DNA of 64,000 bases from Symbiodinium kawagutii. Its lineage: Eukaryota > Sar > Dinophyceae > Suessiales > Symbiodiniaceae. The stretch spans positions 1 through 64,000 of the forward strand of contig VSDK01002081.1 of NCBI GenBank assembly GCA_009767595.1. The letters run 5' to 3'. The notes under the pieces were generated by a model. The model had not been told where the DNA came from. It saw nothing but the letters and a program-made list of their open reading frames with translations, and did no database searches. The position numbers and the translations under genes were made by a program. Shown here piece by piece: positions 11,681-21,619 of the stretch; position 1 is the first letter of the stretch; the number at the start of each line of letters is the position of its first letter.

Positions 11681-11790
11681 ATATGGGTGTTTCTCAATTT
11701 GGGGGGACCCTGAATACCCATTACTCATCTAAAACAGACTATATATTTGGGGATGATTTGGAGGTCCCCTATTTTGAGAAACACCCATAT
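11681..11790. repeat. palindromic element family A, best copy
   Basis: Left arm 11681-11710 begins ATATGGGTGTTTCTCAAT and right arm 11761-11790 ends TTTTGAGAAACACCCATAT; they are inverted repeats of about 30 bases, and the pairing continues inward (ACCCTGAATACCCA against TTGGGGATGATTT). The whole 110 bp can fold into one hairpin. No coding capacity. Other copies or arms: 5298, 19328, 22512, 29671, 33850, 48190, 48381, 50411 and 54832. A MITE or intron-borne hairpin by structure; the autonomous partner is not visible. Confidence 0.8.
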
Positions 11791-12171
11791 CACTATCAAT
11801 TCACCACACAGATCAACCATCAACCATTAACCCTAAACCATTGTATTCACCAGGAAAATTCACTATGAATTGCCCAACTATCTATTAAATACATTTAAAT
11901 ACCCAGCAAGCCTTTGTATTCACTATACATGCCTTTGTATTCACTATAAACAACCCATAAACCATTGTGTTCGTTGTTGATTACGCGTTCATTACGACTC
12001 TCGCACATTTGCTTAGTCCAGGCATCTGGCCTTTCAGTTCATCACCAATCATTAGTCAAGCACAAACTGACCATGGTGAACAAACCAAATACTAGGTCTG
12101 AAAAATAAGCTAAGGTGGTATCCCCAACAGCAAGAACCACTGCCCATCTCCAGCAACAGCATCAGAATTTC

Positions 12172-12845
12172 CCGGAACCTTTCGGAAACCTTGCCTGACA
12201 TCTGCACCGGAACTCCCCGGAACCTTCCGGAACCTTGCCTGGCAACTGCACCGGAACTCCCCGGAACGCTCCGGGACCCTGCGGAACCTTCCGGAACCTT
12301 GCCTGGCAAGTGCACCGGAACTCCCCGGAACCTTCCGAATCCCTCCGGAACCTTGCCTGACATCTGCACCGGAAGCCTCCGGAACCTTCCGGAACCTTGC
12401 CTGCCAACTGCACCGGAACTCCCCGGAACCTTCCGGATCCCTCCGGAACCTTCCGGAACCTTGCCTGGCAACTGCACCGGAACTCCCGGGAACGCTCCGG
12501 GACCCTGCGGAACCTTCCGGAACCTTGCCTGGCAAGTGCACCGGAACTCCCCGGAACCTTCCGAATCCCTCCGGAACCTTGCCTGACATCTGCACCGGAA
12601 CCCTCCGGAACCTTCCGGAACCTTGCCTGGCAAGTGCACCGGAACTCCCCGGAACCTTCCGAATCCCTCCGGAACCTTGCCTGACATCTGCACCGGAAGC
12701 CTCCGGAACCTTCCGGAACCTTGCCTGCCAACTGCACCGGAACTCCCCGGAACCTTCCGAATCCCTCCGGAACCTTCCGGAACCTTGCCTGGCAACTGCA
12801 CCGGAACTTCCCGGAACCTCTCGGAACCTCCGGAACCTGAGACTG
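12172..12845 (-). repeat. GC-rich minisatellite, 13 units of 44-64 bp
   Basis: About 13 head-to-tail units, each made of one to three 10-bp blocks (CCGGAACCTT) followed by a constant part GCCTGRCAWSTGCACCGGAA. Unit lengths cluster at about 44, 54 and 64 bp, i.e. they differ by whole 10-bp blocks. Long frames are open on both strands (up to 268 codons on minus), but this follows from the absence of stop trinucleotides in the unit and is not evidence for a protein. Composition differs sharply from the flanks. It sits in what would be an intron of the minus-strand gene. Confidence 0.9.
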
Positions 12846-13429
12846 GAAGCTGCACCGGCTCACACCGGAGCTTATCTGGGCTGAAGACCCCATAAGCTTA
12901 CGCTGTTGGGGAAAAACAGGAACCCAGAACCTAAGATCGTCATCATATTGACATAATGTGTGAATCATTGACAGTTAATACATACATGTTCATGCCCAAC
13001 TAGCAAATTGATAATAGTGCCGTAGTATATCATAGTATATAACATCGCAACCAACTAACCAATAGTCAATCGGTAACCATATCAACTCCCCTACTTAAGT
13101 GCTTACTAATATCACTCACCTCAATAAGGTCAGTCACGGTGGTTGCCACCATAGTTGAGTGGTAACTTACCATATCAAACCACCAAGTAACCATGGTGAC
13201 TTAGTTCCTAACCTCCTTAACTAAGTCACCATGCTTACCATTTGGTGAACGGACACTCCTGGTAACTCCTGGCAAAGGGGTGGGTACCAACTGCCAGCAT
13301 TGTAACCATGTTGAAACCCTGTTTCAGCCGGTTTTTCTATCATTCAACTACTTATTATCCACAACTTAATGAACTAACTTATGATCCATGATCTAAACTA
13401 AGTGGTCTTAAGCAAACTTAACGAAGTCA

Positions 13430-13580
13430 CCATGGTCTTCGTGGTTCCTTCGTGCTGCACCACGGTGCGGCCGTCCAAGGTACCACTCATGAGGTCCTGG
13501 CAGCTGGAGGCTTCCAGGCCACTGGGCAAGGTCTCGGGAAGGCACGACACCTCGCACAGTGCAGCGTGCAGCAGGGTACA
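13430..13580 (-). CDS. putative exon, CCP/sushi-like
   Basis: Very strong GC3 bias on the minus strand. The frame reads LCEVSCLPETLPSGLEASSC, then DLMSGTLDGRTV: C-x-x-x-C ... G-x-x-A-x-x-x-C, matching the module seen at 11.4 kb. Splice sites are not certain; a candidate acceptor lies inside the island (TGTGCGAG). Part of the same putative surface-protein gene. Confidence 0.6.
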
Positions 13581-14930
13581 ACGAGCAAAAAAATCCATAG
13601 GACCATAGGTTTACAGGACAAAAATCCAGGAAAATGGCAAGTATTTATTTGGGCAGTAAGCATCGTTTATTTATGGTAAAACTCATTTGTAATTTAGTTT
13701 CCTGGTATTTTTCCTGTAAACCAATTGGTTGAGGAAATGTTATGGGAACTGACTAGACTTATGGTAGGCATATGTTATGGCAACTAACTATGGTAGTTTC
13801 TAGAATACCAGTTATGGTAACCTAGGTTTTCCAAGTGATTAAGTAGCCTAATGTTGTCTAATGTCCTATGGATGATGGAAATTGGCCATGATCTCACGGC
13901 TACTAAGTGAGTAGTTACCATGGGGATTGTTAAACCTATTTAACGAGGGTATAGGCGCAACATGGCGCAACCATGGTTACCAGGTATAACTACAGTGAAA
14001 TGGTTGCGTTCACCAGTTGGATTGACAACCACGGCTGCAACCTACTTATCAATGGTACAGAGTGGTACCCCCAAGTCAGTTATATAGCTCGGGCTTGACT
14101 TAGGATAACTACCAGATAGGGAAAATACAACTATACTGGACTATACTTAGGTGGGTTATCAACCAACGAATCTCACCCACAACAAAGGTACTGACCATGA
14201 CCAGTTGCAAGCTGTGGAATGATCATCCAAGCTGCTGAAACGCTGCCTTATTGGTGCTAGTAAATTGTGGTTCATGCCGAGCCTGGATGAAGCTAAACCA
14301 CTGGTTGATTGATAGGGATATCCCGCACAAAAGCCAATTGGTTTCCCATTAAAACGGTACCCCCCCCTAATTAATAAGCCTATATATATAGTTTAATATA
14401 GGCTCAATCCGGGGTAAACATTATTATGATGAGAAAAATACATCACGTTAGAAGCCAATCACCCATTGGTCACCCATTGGTGGTGGCTGTGAAACATTAT
14501 TATGTTTACGATTGGTGGTTGGTTGAGATCAATGGGATTGGTTGATGGTTTGTTCACGAGTGATGCCTATCGTTGATGGCAGATGTTGTTTTGGAGATCA
14601 AGCTGATATCGACTGCATAAACCCATTAAAGCATCAAGCGGTTCACCAAGCAATACGATTCATATAACATGATGGTCGAAGAAATTTCTCAGTATGAATT
14701 TACCATTCACCATCCTTGTCTGCTTCAATCCCCATCTGCTTCAAGCGTGAACCATTCAGCAATGATATAACCAACCTATCCACACCAATTCATCAACACC
14801 AAACACATTCACCAACCATAAACCAAGATTTTGGTGAATCACAACCAACCATTCACCAACACAACAAAAACACCATTCAACAAACCATGAAACAACACCC
14901 CCCACATCACCCAGGCCATCACCCCATCGC

Positions 14931-15049
14931 CTCCAAGGTGTAGGTAACGGTGCTGCGTGTTGTGCTGGTGACGCTGGTGCTGGTGGCTGTGACCAGCGTC
15001 GAAGTGATGCTGCTGACGCTGCTGGTGCTGGTGAGGCTCGTGGCAGTTC
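14931..15049 (-). CDS. putative 119-nt exon, Thr/Ser-rich linker
   Basis: AG acceptor at 15050-15051 (CAACGGCAG) and GC donor at 14930 (CTTGGAG|GCGATG). The frame between reads TATSLTSTSSVSSITSTLV and goes on in the same style, more than half Thr/Ser. Low-complexity Thr/Ser linkers of this kind are typical of large secreted dinoflagellate proteins and are probable O-glycosylation sites (family knowledge). Its position 1.4 kb upstream, in the sense direction, of the CCP-like exon at 13.5 kb suggests one gene with alternating modules and linkers. Confidence 0.65.
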
Positions 15050-15514
15050 CTGCCGTTGCGTGGGATCGATGGGATCGATGGGTGGTTAAGGAATGGTTGA
15101 AAGGTCAAGGAATGGTTGAGTTAAGAACGGTCAAGGTACAGAGGTACGGGTTGATTCGTGGTTGGTTCGTGGTTGGTTGATGGCGGAAATGACTTCCAAT
15201 GGTCTAACAACAGTGGTTACTTCATGGCTAAGATGATTGGTTATGATGGCTATTTAATAGGCAACAAATGGTTAAATGATGGTTGATACTGGCTAATAAT
15301 GGATAGTAAATGAATGGTGTGTGATGGTTCAGAATGCTTACTGCAGTGGGTTGTTGTGATGGTTCCAGATGATCACAAATGGGCAGTGAAGGTCAATAGT
15401 GCTTGCTGACAGGTGGTTCGCATCCCATAAATGACCATGCATCCAAAATGGGTAGTAGTTCCAGTGTTCCCACACCAACAAAGAGTCATTTGTTCATTTG
15501 TGGAATCATCAGCA

Positions 15515-17760
15515 GGGATTCAATTTTGTCGGGAACAGGTACCCCAACCTACCAACAGCCCCGTATGTCCACTGACTTTTTGTCCGAGGCCAGATCGATA
15601 TCATGAAAGCTGAAGCATGGGAGGGAGCGAATGTTCATAAACACCTTTTCCCCAACCTGTGCTCACATACAGTGACCTACTGTCAACCAGGACATCCAGA
15701 GGCTCCATCTCTTCCGGACACGCCAAGACTTCAGTCCAAGCGGCGTCGCCTGGATGGAAGGCCCAGACCTTTCGCCCTCCCTTGTCGGCCACGTAGATCT
15801 TTTTGTTTTCTGTCACGAAGAGGCCGTACAGCTCGGAATCGTCATTGGGTGCCTCGCCCACCACGGAAGGTTCCGACTCACCGGGATTGATGCGCAGGAT
15901 GCGGCTGCGGCTCCAGTCCGAAAGGTAGATCACCGCGTCCTTGGTCACGAACAAGTCACGTGCATCAAACTGCAGCTCTGCGGGGAGGTCGTTGCTGGCA
16001 ATCACTGGCTGCAGCGTTTCACCATCCCATTTCTCCAGGGCTTCCCCACCTTGAGTCAGGACATAAACGGCTCCACTCGGGGAGCAAAACACGGACCGTA
16101 TGTCATCATCATGGAGCACCTCCTTGCCAAACCCATTTCGAAAACTCAGAAGCCGGCTACAGTATCTATCTGCCACAAAAATTTCGCCCTCGAGAGACAC
16201 TGACACTCTGCAACAGGTCTCCAAATCATTGACTCCATTTACTCTTGCACCTCTTCCTGCAACAGCTTGGCTCTCGGCATCACCAGGCTTCCAGCGCAAG
16301 ATGCTGGAGGGATTCCGGTCATCATATGTGGCGCAGTAGATGGCTCCATCGTGCCAACACAGGGACAGGGCATCTGGTAACACTTTCCGTGGAGCTTGCG
16401 AGCTGGCACCAAGCTCTGGCGACCAGTTCTGCAAACAACGCCTCTTCGGCTGAAAGGCATTTGGATTGGTTGCTGCGCTGCGTTTCTTGTGAAACTGCAG
16501 AGCATCCCCAACTTCTCGCTGAAGATCATGACCAACTGGACCGATGGATGCAGACAGGTGCTGGAGCCGGGTCAAATTGCTTGTCGAGAGGCATCGAAAA
16601 TCGATATGGTGCAGCAGCCCTACCAAGCCATCACCCCGGTCTTTCGATCGGTTGAACCAGTTGAAGAGCCCCTTCACAACTACCTCCTCATGAGACACTG
16701 TCAAATCCTCTCGTCGCAAAATGCGACCAAGCTGACCCGTGGTCAATTCGAGAAAGTCGTCAAGCTGAATGCACATCTCAAAGTTTGTAGCGACCTTCTT
16801 TTCACATTCTGCACTCAATTCATGTAGGTCCCGAGCATGTCGCAAAACCTTCAGAGCTGTGACGACAGACGCACTGTCCAAAGCAGCACAAAGCCCTGCC
16901 TCGATCATCCCTGCTAACTCCGGAAAATTGTACGCGTCTGCCAGGCGCAGAAGCTCCAACGAATCTTCCAATTCTACCTGGAGTTGACCGCAGTAAATGT
17001 AATCCAGTAATGCCAACACCACTGCATCAGAAGCTTCCATTTGCACGGGCTGCCCTTGCTGAACCTGATTTGCTTCTTGAAATGGTCCAACTAGCATGTT
17101 CTTGAGGTCTGCGCTGGCCGCACAAAGAACGGCTTTGTGGGCCCTGTGCTCTGTGCCACTACGGCTCTTCAATGCCACATCACAGAGCTGGCCCTCCTTG
17201 CGGAAGGCTCGCAGCTGTTTGAAGATGCTCGCCTGGTGCTGGGCCAAATTTGAATACTCGAGCGTCAACGCTACCATGGCAGCTCTCAAATGGACATCAA
17301 GCCGTTTGCCGGCTTGACAGTTTGTGAATCCCAGATGCTGACACCAGTGGGCTCGTAAAGAACATGTTGAGATTGGATGCAAGAAGTGGCAGTTGTTTAT
17401 CAACAGCTATCAACTATGCAACGTTTGGTGGAAAAGCAAACAGTACAACAACATCATCTTACTCAAAACGAGTTCTAAAATGTAATGCGCTTCAAAACTG
17501 TGATTTCTGGAGCATAACATGTCTGTGGATGTTTTCTGTTTGCAAGCGGATGCCTTCATTTGCAGTCGTGGCAGGGGCAGTGTCGTGATCCATAGCATCT
17601 TCCACCTGATCCACGACCGGTTAATCATTCCGCAACTGGTCACCCACAGTATCATCCAAGCCTATCAGTTTGTGACTGTCATTGTTTCGGTGCCAAAGAA
17701 TAATTCAATCAGTTCTTGTGTACCAACAGGGATCCGACAGGGAGCGTGTATGCCAATTGT
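15515..17760. repeat. segmental duplication, copy 1 (BTB gene plus flanks)
   Basis: Homologous to 27110-29480 in the same orientation. The similarity includes the coding region, about 450 bases 5' of the start (conserved CAGCTATCAACTATGCAACG at 17401) and about 80 bases 3' of the stop. Because non-transcribed flanks are shared, copying was at DNA level. Confidence 0.8.
15601..17277 (-). CDS. BTB-BACK-beta-propeller protein, copy 1
   Basis: Intronless gene of 558 codons. Residues about 28-130 form a BTB/POZ domain (LCDVALKSRSGTEHRAHKAV, then LCAASADLKNML), residues 135-240 a BACK domain (FLELTTGQLGRILRREDL, VVKGLFNWFNRSKDR), and residues about 300-550 a repeat-rich beta-propeller of NHL/SMP-30 type (GEIFVADRYCSRLLSF, KKIYVADKGGRKVWAF). 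In known families BTB-BACK binds Cullin-3 and the propeller binds the substrate; a role as ubiquitin-ligase adaptor is inferred. The frame is open for 42 more codons upstream (to 17403), but copy 3 aligns from the Met at 17277 (MVALTLE / MAVTVEP), so that start is chosen. No intron, no visible spliced-leader relic upstream, no signal peptide. Confidence 0.9.
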   Translation of the reverse strand: MVALTLEYSNLAQHQASIFKQLRAFRKEGQLCDVALKSRSGTEHRAHKAVLCAASADLKNMLVGPFQEANQVQQGQPVQMEASDAVVLALLDYIYCGQLQVELEDSLELLRLADAYNFPELAGMIEAGLCAALDSASVVTALKVLRHARDLHELSAECEKKVATNFEMCIQLDDFLELTTGQLGRILRREDLTVSHEEVVVKGLFNWFNRSKDRGDGLVGLLHHIDFRCLSTSNLTRLQHLSASIGPVGHDLQREVGDALQFHKKRSAATNPNAFQPKRRCLQNWSPELGASSQAPRKVLPDALSLCWHDGAIYCATYDDRNPSSILRWKPGDAESQAVAGRGARVNGVNDLETCCRVSVSLEGEIFVADRYCSRLLSFRNGFGKEVLHDDDIRSVFCSPSGAVYVLTQGGEALEKWDGETLQPVIASNDLPAELQFDARDLFVTKDAVIYLSDWSRSRILRINPGESEPSVVGEAPNDDSELYGLFVTENKKIYVADKGGRKVWAFHPGDAAWTEVLACPEEMEPLDVLVDSRSLYVSTGWGKGVYEHSLPPMLQLS

Positions 17761-17789
17761 AGTAGATCCCACCCTTGACTAACCATGAC

Positions 17790-18730
17790 CCGTATTGATC
17801 ACTTCCCACAGCTGGCAAGCGCCGTTCCACACCGATTCTCCTGTCGTCGTTCTGGTCGTTGCTGTGGCAGTCCGAGTTCTGGTCGTTGCAGTGGTCGTTC
17901 TGCTCGTTGCTGTCATAGTTGTGGTCGTGGTGGAAGTTGGTGGGGTCCTCCACACAGGCCGGCGCCAACCACGATTAGGGTTCTTAATAGCAAGAAGAAT
18001 TGCTCACTATTCAGAATTGCTCATCACAATTCAAAACCAAATAGTGCCTTTTGTAAAGCCATTCTTGATCGTTTGGCCATTGATGATTGGTCTTTATTCG
18101 CGCTTATCATCGTTAAGCATTAGGTTTGACCCACCTTAACAAGTGGTTAACCATTGCTACCCGTCGTGAATCATCAACATCTATTCATCAGTAACCTATA
18201 TCAACCATTCCTCATCAGCTATTTTGCTCAATTGGTTGACCGACCACCCAACTATCAGGGTTACCATCACTGTTTAGTTTAACTGCGGGTTATGATTAAG
18301 CAAACAATTTGCTAATGTTTCCCATGCGCAAAGCGGTGTTTGATTCAACTATAGGTGATATTAGATATTGTGCAACCAATTCAAAAAACGTTTACCATTG
18401 GCGAAGTGCGTATTGCTTGCCAACTATTCCAAACCACCCTTACTTATCGATGGTTAACCATCGCCAATTCTCCACTGCCGGCAATCATCAAAGATTCACT
18501 ATCGGTATTTCACCATCATTATTGACCACATGTTTATCTTAGATGGCTGCTTGACTATTCACAATCACCGGTCATTCACTTAAGATCTACCACTATAACC
18601 ATTACCCACTGCTTAGTCTCTTGGTTCAACCATTCATCCACCCATCACCAGCTCCTTAAGGTCACCCCAACCACCTTACATCACCTTACCACCCACCTAC
18701 CCACCCCTCCACCCACCCCCTTCCCCATCC
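17790..18730. other. spacer between BTB copy 1 and exon 18.78 kb
   Basis: A GC-rich low-complexity patch of CTGGTCGTTGC-type repeats at about 17850-17945, then ACCATCA-type sequence ending in a (CCACCCAC)n run at 18660-18730. No gene supported. Confidence 0.5.
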
Positions 18731-18735
18731 CCTCC

Positions 18736-18832
18736 AGAAGAAGTCGAAGTCTAATTCGGTTGGGATCTCCACGCACTTCTGCGACAGCGCACGCCAGGTG
18801 CAGCCCTCAGTGCTTTGGCACAGCGCTGGATC
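18736..18832 (-). CDS. putative 97-nt exon, Cys-containing
   Basis: Acceptor CGCCGCAG at 18833-18840; the frame reads DPALCQSTEGCTWRALSQKC followed by an acidic/aromatic tail (ELDFDFFW). Three Cys in about 15 residues, GC3-rich. The end is most simply a GA donor (TTCTG|GAGGGG); a GT is not present nearby. Flanks are CCACCC-rich on the left and GGTGGTTTTC-rich on the right, the complementary arrangement seen at most exons here. Confidence 0.55.
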
Positions 18833-19327
18833 CTGCGGCGACCACGGCTTACGACACGGGCCACGGTGGCACCACCAGGGGGGGACCGGTGGTTTTCAAC
18901 GGTGGGATGATGGTCACAGGTTGATGATGGACATGGTGTTGGTACGTACATGGTACATGATTGAGCATCACGGTGATGGCATTGGTGAATGATGATCAAT
19001 GATAGATATGATAGTGAATGGTTGTTGAGAATCACGAAGACCAACTGATCAAATGGCTAGTGAAAAAGGTGAGAATAGTCAAAGGTCCCTCGTGTTTGCG
19101 AACTATTTGATGGAATGATACTGAGATTGTCTGGACACATACTATGGGTACATTGCTGTGAATACATGTCAAAATCGACTTGCTCATATTATATGAATCA
19201 TCATTGACTTGCATTGGTTGAGTATCAACTAACTAACCATCATAGACCATCATTACGAATCCCCAGGCAGATTGAATTTGTGTCAAAACCATGTTTGACG
19301 ATGTTTTACGTGGTTGATTACTATGAC

Positions 19328-19361
19328 TGGTTACCCCCAACGGCTTGAGAAACCACCATCT
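19328..19361. repeat. solo arm of palindromic family A
   Basis: GGTTACCCCCAACGGCTTGAG followed by AAACCACCATC. Matches the right arm of the hairpin family with substitutions; no left arm within 150 bases. Confidence 0.4.
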
Positions 19362-19629
19362 GAACAATTTCCGAATGACCCTTCGCCTTGGTTTTTTCTT
19401 CGGTGGATGATTTCTCCAGGGTCACTAATCGGTGAGTACCTTGAATCATGATCCATCAGCATCATCATTTAAGGAATGTTGAATTGCTCATTTATTCAAT
19501 GATGGATCATGGTGAATCTTGGCCATCAAATAGCCATCATTGACTAACAATTCGTGATAACCGTCAACAGCCAACAGCCTTCATCAACCATCATTTAACC
19601 ACGGATTACCAACTAACTATCATTAACCC

Positions 19630-21126
19630 TCTCGGACGTTCGTCTGAAGTCGCAGAGCGTGAGACTGGGCTAATGGCCGACCAGTACGGTGGGCCACCAG
19701 ACCACTGCAGACAACTATACAAAGGGCAGGCGCAAAGCCGTGACCTTTGTACACTTAGCAAAAACATCACAGAGGGACCTAACCACGTCCAGTTCAAGAA
19801 AAAGCCGGCCAGGGAAGCCTGCGCAACTGAACTGACAGCCTAACAAAGTGACAGAGGAAACCTGTGACAATCTCTGACCCCATGGGTGGGACACACCGAC
19901 CCTCAGAAGATCGTCCAGAAACTTAACAAAGTTACGCAGAAGCGTATGTGCGCAAGGAAGCACAAAGAAGTGAACCGGGTCATCAGAAATGGTTACCCAA
20001 TCATCCTGGAACAAAAGAGACGGATACCCCCGGGCATCCCACAAAAAACCCCAGAAGAGCTCAAGCCAATTCATTTCGGCCAAGAGGCCAACACCAGGGA
20101 CAACGGCAGAGGGGGTCCACGCACGCGTACAAAGCCAGGAGGCGAGGTGCTGCGTGAACCGGGTTGCCGCAAATCCTATGCCTGAACATGAGTCAGGAAA
20201 AGACGAGCACGATGGGATTGAAACGCCTGTTTGGCCACCTGATCAGCCCACTGATTGAACCATGCATGGATGCGTGCTGAGCCAGCACAAGTACGCCAGT
20301 CCTGGTGCCCAGGGATCCACTGCACGCCGGCCTGAGAGATATCAACCTGCTCCAATTGCTGAAGAAACATAGTCCAAAGATCAGTGTTGGTACTCGGCAA
20401 GGCAATGGGCAAGCCCTGTTGCTTGGAATGGATGATTTTGCGACAACGGCGCACAACTCCCAAACAATCACTAAAAACCAGGGGCTTGGTGTAAGCAGAG
20501 AAGGCCACTACCACAGCGAACAACTCAGCCCGGTATGGAGTCTGATGGGATCCCGGCAGTGGACCAGAGTGAACAGCACCCAGTTGTCCATCGGGTAGTG
20601 CCTGTAAAACTGCAAATGATGCCACTCGACACTGCGGATCTTTGGGATGAAGACAACTACCGTCCGTGTACAAAACCACTTGCTCACTTTCCGAAGACCG
20701 TTGCGGAAATGCAGGGGACCGGGAATCAAGTTCAGCCTGCCACAGTCTAAGGGTCAGGAGTTCATCCCATAGGCCAAATGCTCGCGTATGAGGAGGAAGC
20801 CATGACCAAGCTGCCTCCAAAACCGGAAAGGTGGCACGCATTGCCAGGGCCCGTGGACATTCATCAGTCCGATCAAACCGGCCGTCCACAAAAAAACAAA
20901 GAGAGGTTTCAGGGGCAAAGTGCTTGACATACTCACCGGAAAAGAAAGCCCCAGCGCGCTGTGGGATCAGCAAGGCACGTTCGGAAGGTAAGAGATGGGA
21001 AGCACAGAGAGAGGCAGAAACATCAATGCTGTGGAGGTCTTCCAAGTACCTGCGGTGACAGACCTGAGAGCAGACTTTCTGTGTCCAAGAGCTCAAGAGC
21101 AGAGAGTCGATATGAACTACCAGCAT
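19630..21126 (-). mobile_element. 5'-truncated LINE (non-LTR retrotransposon) remnant
   Basis: Minus-strand remnant comprising the C-terminal part of a LINE ORF2: linker, RNase H domain and a C-terminal region (20084 down to 19715, containing LLGCQFSCAGFPGRLFLEL). No reverse transcriptase core is present, which is the usual result of incomplete reverse transcription. A frame break lies at about 20165. Composition and dense coding differ from the ACCATCA-type flanks. No poly(A) tail or target-site duplication was seen. Inactive. Confidence 0.75.
20176..21126 (-). pseudogene. LINE ORF2 fragment with RNase HI domain
   Basis: 316 open codons. RNase H hallmarks are all visible: D155 in LYTDGSC, E201 in RAELFAVV, D220 in FSDCLGVV, H274 in WIPGHQD and D295 in NQWADQVAKQ. 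Upstream residues 77-100 (CFFVDGRFDRTDECPRALA) look like the remains of the Cys/His segment between RT and RNase H. The ORF ends with a stop at 20176 and coding-like sequence resumes in another frame at about 20165, so the element is broken. The catalytic residues of RNase H itself are intact. Confidence 0.75.
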
Positions 21127-21229
21127 TTACCAATAATTTGTGAATCAGTTACCAATTTGAATGTACCCATTTCAGCAACGTTGACCACCACCAGCTGTTT
21201 TCACCGTCACTGCCGATCACCGAGCCACT

Positions 21230-21603
21230 TTTAGGATGCCGCGGACGCGCGCCTGAACCGCGTCTGGCGCTTGTTCTGGAAGATTTTGGGTGCCAGCGGG
21301 GCCACCCTGCCAGGCCAGCGCATCGAAGGTGAACTTACTCCCCTTTTCCGCAGTCATGTGAACCAAGTCGCGCTGAGCGGAGCAAGCTCCGCGACCAGAT
21401 TCTGTACCTGCGCCCTCAAAGTCTTGTTCTCTTCTATGAGTGAGCCAATGGCCTTGGCTTCCTCGAAGTGGGCCTCCTTTCGCTGCCACAAATGATGGCG
21501 CCATGAGCTCCTCGAAGAACGTTTCTTTCTTCGGTTTCCACGCCCCGATTCACCGTGCCCAGGTCACTGCTGAGCAAAACGCTTGAGCCAAAATGGCTAC
21601 GGA
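21230..21603 (-). pseudogene. processed retrocopy of a trans-spliced mRNA, frameshifted
   Basis: Begins exactly with a dinoSL sequence and continues without introns. Coding-like sequence is spread over two frames: KKETFFEELMAPSFVAAK, then in the next frame KEAHFEEAKAIGSLIEENKT followed by LRAQVQNLVAELA (a clear coiled coil), then back to the first frame for MTAEKGSKFTFDALAWQGG and on to ARVRGILK. Two compensating indels make it a pseudogene. The parent protein is not recognised. Known background: dinoflagellate mRNAs receive dinoSL by trans-splicing and some are reverse transcribed back into the genome, leaving SL relics. Confidence 0.75.
21582..21603 (-). other. dinoflagellate spliced-leader (dinoSL) relic
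   Basis: All 22 positions match the dinoSL consensus on the minus strand (core CCATTTTGGCTCAAG; first base T, allowed by the consensus D). It is not followed by a GT donor, so it is the exon part only, i.e. a relic carried by a cDNA and not an SL RNA gene. The next bases, CGTTTTGCTCAGCAG, resemble a second, decayed leader relic. Confidence 0.9.
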
Positions 21604-21619
21604 AACTATCATTAACCAA

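Noticed and set aside
12052-12968. Open frames of 267-268 codons on minus and up to 131 on plus with CQARFRKVPEGSG-type repeats
   Set aside because: Several frames on both strands are open because the repeat unit contains no stop trinucleotides; no start context, splice sites or codon bias. Treated as a minisatellite.
17277-17403. 42 upstream codons of BTB copy 1 as part of the protein
   Set aside because: Copy 3 aligns only from the internal Met; the upstream conservation with copy 2 is explained by the DNA duplication.
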